A stretch of DNA of 6,538 nucleotides from JBDSTZ01 sp039927975 (GTDB lineage: Bacteria; Pseudomonadota; Gammaproteobacteria; Burkholderiales; Burkholderiaceae_D), in the NCBI GenBank assembly GCA_039927975.1, contig JBDSTZ010000633.1, positions 1-6,538 on the forward strand, in the 5' to 3' direction. Positions 1 to 6,384 of this stretch are shown piece after piece. The notes beneath the pieces were generated by a model. The model was given only the letters and a program-made list of their open reading frames with translations, had not been told where the DNA came from and did no database searches. Made by a program: the position numbers and the translations under genes. The first letter of the stretch is position 1; each line of letters begins with the position of its first letter.

Positions 1-1557
<1,557 letters not shown>

Positions 1558-1567
1558 GTTTAAACGC

Positions 1568-1581
1568 GCGGGTTCGCCCGC
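1568..1581 (+). other. Small UUCG-loop hairpin after acnA
   Basis: GCGGG (1568-1572), loop TTCG, CCCGC (1577-1581) form a perfect 5-bp GC stem ten bases after the acnA stop codon. No T-run follows, so alone it is not an intrinsic terminator. It may protect the mRNA 3' end or slow RNA polymerase before the real terminator a few bases later. Confidence 0.5.
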
Positions 1582-1589
1582 CGCTCGTG

Positions 1590-1619
1590 AAAAACGCCGG
1601 ATTCGTCCGGCGTTTTTTT
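1590..1619 (+). terminator. Bidirectional intrinsic terminator between acnA and the GH43 gene
   Basis: The stem AAAACGCCGGA (1591-1601), loop TTCG, and TCCGGCGTTTT (1606-1616) pair perfectly, and seven T residues (1613-1619) make a classic Rho-independent terminator for acnA. Read on the minus strand the same hairpin is followed by a run of five T (from 1590-1594), so it can also stop the convergent glycoside hydrolase transcript, whose stop codon lies 32 bases away at 1652. Confidence 0.93.
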
Positions 1620-1651
1620 ATGGGCGCAGAGAGCCTTGTGGGCGTGGCGGA

Positions 1652-3097
1652 CTACTTGCGCACGTCGAGACGTTCAAAGGAAATCGCGTGCCCCTGGCTA
1701 CCGGAACGCACGCCCTTCTTGCTGATCCAGTACCAGCCGTCGCCCACGACCGATGCGCTCATCGTATAGGTCCCGCGCGGCAGCAACGGCGTGACGAACT
1801 TCGCGCTTGAAGTCTGGAATTTCGAATACATGTCGACAGTCGACGACAGCATTTCCCTGCCCTGCTTATCGCGCAGGGTGATGCGCGCGTAACCGCCGTC
1901 GGGACGCGCGACGCTGTACAGGCTGGCCTGGGTGCCGCTAAAGGTGACGGTGAACGAGGCGTCGCCGGCGTCCGTGATGTGATTCGCCGGCTGGCCCGCA
2001 TTCGCCTCCACGCGCTGCCACTTGCCGGCGAAGCGCACGCGCTGATCGGCGGGGGCGATGCGCTCGCCGCTGGCCGGATCGGGCCCGGTCACGCCTGCGG
2101 CGGTGTCGATGCGCCAGGCGTGGCGATACAGCGGCATCGATAATTTGTCGCCTTCGACGAGCAGCGGCTGCCACACGTAACTTGCCGCGCTGGCCTGGCG
2201 CGGGTAGGACCAGCGGTCGCCCATGAACATGTACGTGGTGCCGCGCGTGCCTTCGATCGGCAGGACGAAGGTCACCTGCGAGTTCCAGGTCAGCGTACCT
2301 TCGGGCGCGATGAAGCCCTGCTTGAGCCACGGGCCTTTCAAGGCGCTGGCCGTGTAGTAGTAGTTGTCGTTGCGTTCCCAGCCCGTCAGGTCGGAGCCGA
2401 GAAAATAATACGTGTCGCCCTTGCGGAACATCGCCGGCGATTCGAAGCCTTTTGCCATCGCCACGTTGACCTGTTCGCGCACGCTCTTGTAGTCGTCGGC
2501 CAGGCGGTAGATATCGCCGCCGTGCAGCAGCACATAACCGGCGCCGTCCTTGTCCCGGAACGTGCCCATGTCCCACTTCTTGAGCGGCTTGCCGTCCATG
2601 AGCAAGGGACCCTGGAAGGTATACGGCCCGGTGACGGACTTGGCGGTCGCGTAGCCGACGAACTGACCGCGATAATCGATCGCATCGGCGTGCATGAACA
2701 TCACGTACTCGCCGGTGGAGGGGGAACGCATCACCTTCGGGCGTTCGCCGACTGTGTCAGGGCCGAGGGAACCGGATGGCTGCACCGGCAGCGCGACGCT
2801 TTCGAAGCGCCAGTTGACCAGGTCGCGCGATGAATAGCAATTGAAGCCGTCGAAGGCGTTGCTCAGGTCGCGGTGCGCTTCGCCGAACAGGTAGTAGGTG
2901 TCGCCGTCCTTGATGATACCGGCGCCATGCGCGCTGACCGGCATGCCGCGCTGATCGAACCAGGGAGTGCCTGAGTGGACGGCGTCGTAGCGGCCAGGCT
3001 GCTGGGCGAGCGCAGGAGTCGATAGCGCGACCAGCGAGAGCAAGACGGCGAGGTGGAGGCGGGAAGAAATGGCCGACATGGTCTGAGCGGTCTTCAT
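1652..3097 (-). CDS. Secreted GH43-family glycoside hydrolase (exo-beta-1,3-galactanase-like) with C-terminal beta-sandwich
   Basis: Predicted exported glycosidase, 481 residues from the chosen start. A signal peptide is clear: MKT start, hydrophobic core LHLAVLLSLVAL, and an ALA-QQ cleavage site near residue 31. Residues about 40-315 form a five-bladed propeller with the landmarks of the GH43 galactanase branch: AHGAGI (56-61), CYSSRDLVNW (87-96), GERPKVM (117-123), WDMGTFRDKDG (175-185), FESPAMF (218-224), TWNSQVTFVLP (270-280) and MGDRWS (292-297). Family knowledge of exo-beta-1,3-galactanases points to Glu118, Glu219 (general acid) and Gln274 as active-site residues; the usual GH43 N-terminal Asp base is replaced by AHG. 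Residues about 352-481 look like a jelly-roll carbohydrate-binding-type domain I cannot name. The open frame extends upstream to 3337, but that part has no signal peptide at its N-terminus and overlaps the next gene, so I start at 3097. Met7 (3079) is an alternative; neither start has a good Shine-Dalgarno. The substrate is inferred, not proven. No transporter or SusC/D-like gene is adjacent. Confidence 0.85.
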   Translation of the reverse strand: MKTAQTMSAISSRLHLAVLLSLVALSTPALAQQPGRYDAVHSGTPWFDQRGMPVSAHGAGIIKDGDTYYLFGEAHRDLSNAFDGFNCYSSRDLVNWRFESVALPVQPSGSLGPDTVGERPKVMRSPSTGEYVMFMHADAIDYRGQFVGYATAKSVTGPYTFQGPLLMDGKPLKKWDMGTFRDKDGAGYVLLHGGDIYRLADDYKSVREQVNVAMAKGFESPAMFRKGDTYYFLGSDLTGWERNDNYYYTASALKGPWLKQGFIAPEGTLTWNSQVTFVLPIEGTRGTTYMFMGDRWSYPRQASAASYVWQPLLVEGDKLSMPLYRHAWRIDTAAGVTGPDPASGERIAPADQRVRFAGKWQRVEANAGQPANHITDAGDASFTVTFSGTQASLYSVARPDGGYARITLRDKQGREMLSSTVDMYSKFQTSSAKFVTPLLPRGTYTMSASVVGDGWYWISKKGVRSGSQGHAISFERLDVRK

Positions 3098-3099
3098 GA

Positions 3100-3130
3100 G
3101 TGATTTGATGCTTGCATCGTTACAAATCAC
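3100..3130 (-). promoter_or_regulatory. Inverted repeat at the GH43 transcription start (candidate operator)
   Basis: GTGATTTG (3100-3107) and CAAATCAC (3123-3130) are perfect 8-bp inverted arms separated by 15 bases, with a second small inverted repeat GATGC-TT-GCATC (3107-3118) inside. The element begins one base after the -10 hexamer and ends two bases before the start codon, where a repressor would block initiation. In RNA it could also form a hairpin just before the ATG. The binding protein is unknown; the inner TGTAACGATGCA is only a loose match to a LacI-type operator. Confidence 0.5.
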
Positions 3131-3131
3131 G

Positions 3132-3160
3132 ATTCTATGATGGTACCGCTCCCATGTCGA
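3132..3160 (-). promoter_or_regulatory. Sigma70-like promoter of the GH43 gene
   Basis: On the minus strand, TCGACA (3160-3155, five of six bases of the -35 consensus) is followed by exactly 17 bases and then TAGAAT (3137-3132, five of six of the -10 consensus). The expected transcription start is near 3125, giving a leader of only about 28 bases before the ATG at 3097. This also supports starting the protein at 3097 rather than at 3337. Confidence 0.65.
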
Positions 3161-3198
3161 CGATTTCCTTGGCGGCCCAGAGCGTTGGATTGCAACGA

Positions 3199-3229
3199 GA
3201 GTCTGCCCGGCTGAGCAGGTCGCAGACTC
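3199..3229 (-). other. Hairpin downstream of the NmrA-like gene
   Basis: GAGTCTGC (3199-3206) and GCAGACTC (3222-3229) are perfect 8-bp arms around a 15-base loop, 25 bases past the stop codon of the NmrA-like gene. No T-run follows on either strand, so it is not a standard intrinsic terminator. It may be an mRNA 3'-end stabilising hairpin or a Rho-assisted end of the two-gene transcript, or a distal regulatory palindrome upstream of the GH43 promoter. Confidence 0.4.
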
Positions 3230-3254
3230 CCAGATGCAGCTGGAGCGTTTAACC

Positions 3255-4124
3255 TCACGCCGAAGCCGCAACCCCCGCAGCGAATCCGCGATAGGAATGC
3301 AGGGGCCGACCCAGCATGGTGGTGAGGCGTTCGACATCGCCCGCGTCCGGGATCATGCCCTCGGTGAGGAAGCGCTCGCTCATCAGGCGCATGTCGTACG
3401 CCATCCAGCCCGGCATGAACTGGCGCAGGTTCTTTTCAAACCCGGCGGTGTCATCACCTGGGTAGGCGATCGGACGACCCAGCACGTCGGTCCAGATCGC
3501 GGCGATATCGGCGCCGGTGAGCGTGTCGGGACCGACGACGTTAATGCGCTCGATCGGCAGCGGCGTTGGCGCCTGCTCGCGGCGAACGAGTTCGATCGCG
3601 GCGACTTCGGCAATGTCGCGTGTATCGACCATCGCCAAGCCTTTGCTGCCGACCGGCATCGGATAGATGCCGTATCCCGTCACCACGTCCTTGACCGTCA
3701 GATCGTTATTGATGAAGTAAGCGGGACGCAGAATCGTGGCGTGAAGCCCCATCTGCTCGATCATCCGCTCGACGCCGAACTTGCTTGAGAAGTGAGGCAC
3801 ATTCAGATAGCGGTCGCTGTGAATCACCGACAGGTAGACGATACGTTCGATACCCGCTTCGCGCGCGAGATTGAGCGCAATGAGCGCCTGGGTGTATTCG
3901 TCGGGCGTGACCGCGTTAAGCAGGAACAGCGTCGAGACACCTGAATAGGCACTGCGCAGCGAGTCGACATCGAGCATGTCGCCTTTCGCGACTTCGACAC
4001 CTGCCGGGAAATCGGCTTTCGCCGGATCGCGCACGAGCGCACGCACGCTGGCGCCGCGCTTGACGAGTTGTGCCACCACTTGGCGGCCGACATTGCCTGT
4101 AGATCCGGTAACGAGAATGGTCAT
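3255..4124 (-). CDS. NmrA-like NAD(P)-binding protein (atypical SDR)
   Basis: A cytoplasmic Rossmann-fold protein of 289 residues, the usual length for the NmrA/QOR2/triphenylmethane-reductase-like branch of extended SDRs. The N-terminus MTILVTGSTGNVG carries the dinucleotide-binding GxxGxxG (residues 7-13). ALVRDPAK (29-36) has the Arg after the second strand that usually favours NADP. GDMLDVDSL (48-56) and the YLSV strand (97-100) follow. At the classic SDR YxxxK position the protein has HFSSK (111-115), so the catalytic Tyr is absent but the Lys is kept, as in other NmrA-like members. It may be an NADPH-dependent reductase of quinones or similar compounds, or a redox sensor; the substrate cannot be told. 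The start is well supported by AAGGAG seven bases upstream (4132-4137). It lies 53 bases after the oxidoreductase gene on the same strand and is probably co-transcribed with it. Confidence 0.88.
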   Translation of the reverse strand: MTILVTGSTGNVGRQVVAQLVKRGASVRALVRDPAKADFPAGVEVAKGDMLDVDSLRSAYSGVSTLFLLNAVTPDEYTQALIALNLAREAGIERIVYLSVIHSDRYLNVPHFSSKFGVERMIEQMGLHATILRPAYFINNDLTVKDVVTGYGIYPMPVGSKGLAMVDTRDIAEVAAIELVRREQAPTPLPIERINVVGPDTLTGADIAAIWTDVLGRPIAYPGDDTAGFEKNLRQFMPGWMAYDMRLMSERFLTEGMIPDAGDVERLTTMLGRPLHSYRGFAAGVAASA

Positions 4125-4177
4125 GATGATGCTCCTTGGTGTTGTTTAATGAAGGGGGTTGAAAATTCAAAGGTCAT

Positions 4178-5113
4178 TCAAAGATCGGAAAACGTCACGA
4201 CGGTTTTGCCAAACTGGGACTGGGTGCGATTGCGTTCGATGGCAGCCGGCAGTTCGTCCAGCGTCACGACGGCGCTGACTTTGGAACGCAAGCGCCCGCT
4301 GGCCACGTCCTCGCCGATAGCCTGCAAGCGCTCGGTGTCGGGAGTGTTCTGGAACCAGAGGCCGCGACGTCCATCCGGAATGCGTGCCAGAATGTCTGGA
4401 GAGGCGGCGCTGACGATGGCGCCATTTTTGGCCAGCACGGCCCACGAGCGGTCAAGTACGTCGCCGCCGGCGTAGTCGAGCACCAGATCAATATCGCCGA
4501 CCAACAGGTCGAACTGTTCCTTGTCGTAAGCGATGACGTGATCAGCACCGAGACTGCGGACATAATCGACGTGACCGCTCCGAGCGGTGGCGACCACCAC
4601 GGCGCCTGCCTGGTGCGCGTACTGCACCGCGAAGCCGCCCAGGCCGCCGGCCGCGCCGTGGATCAGAATGCGTTGCCCGGCTTGAACAGGCCCTGCGTAG
4701 TGGAGACTTTTCCATGCCGCCACCGAGGCCAGTGGCAAGGCGGCAGCCTCGATGAAACTGAGCGCGTCAGGCACCAGGCTCAGATTGACTTCGTTCACCG
4801 CCACCAGCTCGGCATACGCGCCGAGGCCGCCGATCGGTCCCATCACGCGTTCGCCGATGCGCAGCCGCTCAACACCCGCGCCCACCGCCTCGACGACGCC
4901 CGCAAGTTCGATACCCAGCACCGTCGGCAATTGCAGCGGAAACGCTTTCTGCAGATAGCCCTCACGCAGCTTCCAGTCGAGGCCATTGATGCCGGCGGCG
5001 TGGACGCGGACCAGCACCTGGCCGGGTCCCGCCACCGGCGCTTCGATCAGGGAAATCTTCAGCGCGTCAGGGCCGCCATATTCGCCGAGTACCAATGCAT
5101 GAATCTTCTTCAT
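4178..5113 (-). CDS. Medium-chain NADPH-dependent oxidoreductase, quinone-oxidoreductase-like
   Basis: A cytoplasmic MDR-superfamily enzyme (COG0604 type), 311 residues. It has an N-terminal GroES-like fold (residues about 5-120, including LPTVLGIELAGVVEAVG at 63-78 and GERVMGP at 87-93) and a Rossmann cofactor domain with AAGGLGG (154-160) and LGADHVIAY (188-196). The cysteine/histidine zinc ligands of alcohol dehydrogenases are absent, which points to a zinc-free NADPH reductase of quinones, enones or similar carbonyls. The exact substrate is unknown. The frame is open to an ATG at 5167, and another ATG lies at 5119, but a good ribosome-binding sequence (AAAGG at 5126-5122) sits eight bases from the ATG at 5113 and only two from 5119, so MKKIHALVLG is the likely N-terminus. 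It is the first gene of a pair with the NmrA-like gene and is divergent from a LysR regulator, which probably controls it. Confidence 0.9.
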   Translation of the reverse strand: MKKIHALVLGEYGGPDALKISLIEAPVAGPGQVLVRVHAAGINGLDWKLREGYLQKAFPLQLPTVLGIELAGVVEAVGAGVERLRIGERVMGPIGGLGAYAELVAVNEVNLSLVPDALSFIEAAALPLASVAAWKSLHYAGPVQAGQRILIHGAAGGLGGFAVQYAHQAGAVVVATARSGHVDYVRSLGADHVIAYDKEQFDLLVGDIDLVLDYAGGDVLDRSWAVLAKNGAIVSAASPDILARIPDGRRGLWFQNTPDTERLQAIGEDVASGRLRSKVSAVVTLDELPAAIERNRTQSQFGKTVVTFSDL

Positions 5114-5121
5114 CTTCATCA

Positions 5122-5126
5122 CCTTT
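5122..5126 (-). promoter_or_regulatory. Ribosome-binding site that decides the oxidoreductase start
   Basis: The minus strand reads AAAGG and then eight bases to the ATG at 5113. The in-frame ATG at 5119 is only two bases away, too close to be used with this site, and the ATG at 5167 lies upstream of it. Confidence 0.7.
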
Positions 5127-5153
5127 GAAAGTTGGCTTGCCAGAGCCTTCACA

Positions 5154-5159
5154 ATAATA
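5154..5159 (-). promoter_or_regulatory. Candidate -10 element of the oxidoreductase operon
   Basis: The minus strand reads TATTAT here, about 40 bases before the start codon. The position 17 bases upstream (GTCTAT) is a poor -35. A weak -35 lying within the palindromes suits a promoter that depends on an activator or is occluded by a repressor such as the divergent LysR protein. Confidence 0.4.
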
Positions 5160-5160
5160 T

Positions 5161-5219
5161 GTTTCAAATTGAATGCATAGACTCTAAAATAGAGACATAC
5201 CGTATCAATATTGAGACAT
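5161..5219. promoter_or_regulatory. Triple palindromic operator array between the oxidoreductase operon and lysR-type gene
   Basis: Three inverted repeats lie in a row: TTCAA-A-TTGAA (5163-5173, centre 5168), CTCTA-AAA-TAGAG (5182-5194, centre 5188) and TCAATATTGA (5205-5214, centre 5209.5). The spacing of 20 and 21.5 bases is close to two helical turns, so all three present the same DNA face. Each is followed by RCAT (ending at 5178, 5198 and 5219), and GAGACAT occurs twice exactly 21 bases apart, so the units are also direct repeats. LysR proteins bind such multi-site arrays in divergent promoters, and the last site abuts the regulator's own start codon, suggesting autoregulation. Confidence 0.7.
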
Positions 5220-5220
5220 C

Positions 5221-6105
5221 ATGGATTTCAACGCGCTTGAGGATTTTCAATTGGTGGCCACGCACGGCGGTTTTGGCAAGGCGAGCCGCGCCAGCGGCAG
5301 GTCAAAGGCGACGCTGTCGCGGCGAGTGGCCGAGCTTGAACAGGCGCTGGGGATTCGGCTCATCGAGCGCGGCACGCAACGCTTGGAGCTGACCGAGGCC
5401 GGTCAACTGCTGCTGAGTCGAACGGAAGGGCCGATGCACGAGTTGGCCGAAGCGGCGGCATCGGCGAAAGACAGTGATGCCACACCGCGCGGTACCTTAC
5501 GGATCGGGGCGCCGCTGCTGTTTTCGCAGGTGGCGCTGGGGCAGATCGCCGCGCGATTCCTGGCGAGCTATCCGGAAGTGCACATCGACGCGGTGGCGGA
5601 AGACCGCGTCGTCAACCTCGTCGACGAGCATTTCGATGTCTCGATCCGGATTAATCCGCCCAAGGACAGCACGCTGGTCGGCAGGTGCTTTGCGCGCGAC
5701 CGGCTGGTGCTTGCCGCCGCACCGTCGATCGGCAAGCCGGCGGCTGGAGGCGAGACACCCGCGCGCGTGGCGGCCGTGGTCACGCCAAGCTATCGCGACG
5801 GCGATATCTGGTCGGTCGACGGCGGGCAGTTCAGCGTCACGCCACAAGCTGTGCTGCGGGTCTCTTCGCTGTTGATGGTGCGCGACGCGATTGCGGCCGG
5901 CGCCGGCGCGGCCATGCTGCCGCGATCGATCATCGGCGAGCTGCTGGCGCGGGGCGCGCTGGTGTCCTGGGGCGAGGCCGACGGAGAAGTCGAGCTTTGG
6001 GTGCTGCACACCTCGCGGCGCCTGCAAAGTCCGAAGGTGCGGGCGTTTGTGGAATTCATGTGCGGTCAGTTCCCCGATGGGGTTTTCAACGCGCCCCTCC
6101 GATAA
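5221..6105 (+). CDS. LysR-type transcriptional regulator
   Basis: A DNA-binding regulator of 294 residues, a normal length for the family. Residues 1-62 form the winged helix-turn-helix (MDFNALEDFQLVATHGGFGK at the start, then recognition helix SKATLSRRVAELEQALG at 28-44 and wing RLELTEAG at 54-61). A linker helix of about residues 63-86 follows. From PRGTLRIGAP (89-98) to about 290 there is a periplasmic-binding-protein-like effector domain. It is divergent from the oxidoreductase/NmrA pair, with 107 bases between start codons, the textbook arrangement for a LysR protein regulating its neighbour and itself. The start at 5221 fits the family's conserved N-terminus; only a weak GAGA (5213-5216) precedes it, inside the third palindrome, so bound protein could also block translation-initiation sequences. 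The effector is unknown; an electrophile or quinone-like compound is an inference from the neighbours. Confidence 0.93.
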   Translation: MDFNALEDFQLVATHGGFGKASRASGRSKATLSRRVAELEQALGIRLIERGTQRLELTEAGQLLLSRTEGPMHELAEAAASAKDSDATPRGTLRIGAPLLFSQVALGQIAARFLASYPEVHIDAVAEDRVVNLVDEHFDVSIRINPPKDSTLVGRCFARDRLVLAAAPSIGKPAAGGETPARVAAVVTPSYRDGDIWSVDGGQFSVTPQAVLRVSSLLMVRDAIAAGAGAAMLPRSIIGELLARGALVSWGEADGEVELWVLHTSRRLQSPKVRAFVEFMCGQFPDGVFNAPLR

Positions 6106-6260
6106 GCGCAGCGGCATGGGGTTGGGGCGCTAACCCTACCCAGACACCCATTTCTCCACGCCGCCCGCCGGCACGTTCGACTCGGCAGGCAAGCATGCAT
6201 CGTCCGCCGTTGAGGGCCCCATCAATAGCTGGCGCCAGTTTGACACCAGCAGCGCATTTT
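6106..6260. other. Noncoding stretch between the LysR gene and the antitoxin
   Basis: I see no convincing gene here on either strand; open frames have unnatural composition and overlap real genes. The only structure is a weak 5-bp stem GGGTT (6119-6123) with AACCC (6132-6136) shortly after the LysR stop codon. It lacks a T-run, so no clear terminator for that gene is visible. Confidence 0.5.
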
Positions 6261-6271
6261 GCCACCCTTCT

Positions 6272-6280
6272 TGCTACACT
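6272..6280 (+). promoter_or_regulatory. Candidate extended -10 promoter of the antitoxin operon
   Basis: TGCTACACT has the TGn extension followed by TACACT, four of six bases of the -10 consensus. No good -35 lies at the right distance: a perfect TTGACA at 6240-6245 is too far and TTGCCA at 6257-6262 too near. The start would fall near 6287, just ahead of the CAGTCC/GGACTG repeats. A second possibility closer to the gene is TTGATC (6338-6343) with TAGTAT (6359-6364), spacer 15. Confidence 0.4.
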
Positions 6281-6310
6281 CAGTCGAGACCAGTCCGATG
6301 TAATGGACTG
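6281..6310 (+). promoter_or_regulatory. Repeated CAGTC half-sites, candidate antitoxin operator
   Basis: CAGTC occurs at 6281-6285 and again at 6291-6295, exactly 10 bases apart. The second copy starts a perfect inverted repeat CAGTCC-N8-GGACTG (6291-6310). Ribbon-helix-helix antitoxins bind short half-sites in helical phase near their own promoter, and this element overlaps the predicted transcription start, so autoregulation by the gene that follows is a reasonable inference. Confidence 0.45.
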
Positions 6311-6352
6311 CAATGAGAGTAATTCCTGGCTGAAAGCTTGATCGCAAATCCA

Positions 6353-6366
6353 CGATAGTAGTATCG
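6353..6366 (+). promoter_or_regulatory. Short inverted repeat just upstream of the antitoxin gene
   Basis: CGATA (6353-6357), loop GTAG, TATCG (6362-6366) form a 5-bp inverted repeat that overlaps the weak -10 candidate TAGTAT and ends 18 bases before the start codon. It could be a second operator or a leader hairpin; the arms are short enough to arise by chance. Confidence 0.25.
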
Positions 6367-6384
6367 AACGCACGAGGTACAACG

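Noticed and set aside
3098..3337. N-terminal extension of the GH43 reading frame to an ATG at 3337 (561 residues)
   Set aside because: The extension would place a clear signal peptide 80 residues inside the protein, overlaps the end of the NmrA-like gene, has non-protein-like composition, and contains the promoter and the inverted repeats.
4538..5128. Plus-strand open frame of 196 residues opposite the oxidoreductase
   Set aside because: Composition rich in His, Arg, Asp and Ala with no family resemblance; a shadow of a well-supported gene.
5114..5167. Oxidoreductase start at 5167 or 5119
   Set aside because: The AAAGG ribosome-binding sequence is positioned for 5113, and the family N-terminus (MKKIHALVLGEYGGP) begins there; the longer version would run over the -10 candidate.
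5497..6117. Long minus-strand open frame opposite the LysR gene (206 residues)
   Set aside because: Arg/His/Gln-rich translation without a recognisable fold; it is a high-GC antisense shadow of the regulator gene.
6118..6127. Possible G-quadruplex in GGGGTTGGGG
   Set aside because: Only two G-runs are present; four are needed for an intramolecular quadruplex.
6240..6280. Promoter made of the perfect TTGACA (6240-6245) and TACACT (6275-6280)
   Set aside because: The spacer would be 29 bases, far beyond the usable 16-18; TACACT is more credible as an extended -10.
6086..6382. Minus-strand open frame of 98 residues in the gap before the antitoxin
   Set aside because: No recognisable domain or ribosome-binding site, and it overlaps the LysR gene end and the antitoxin control region.
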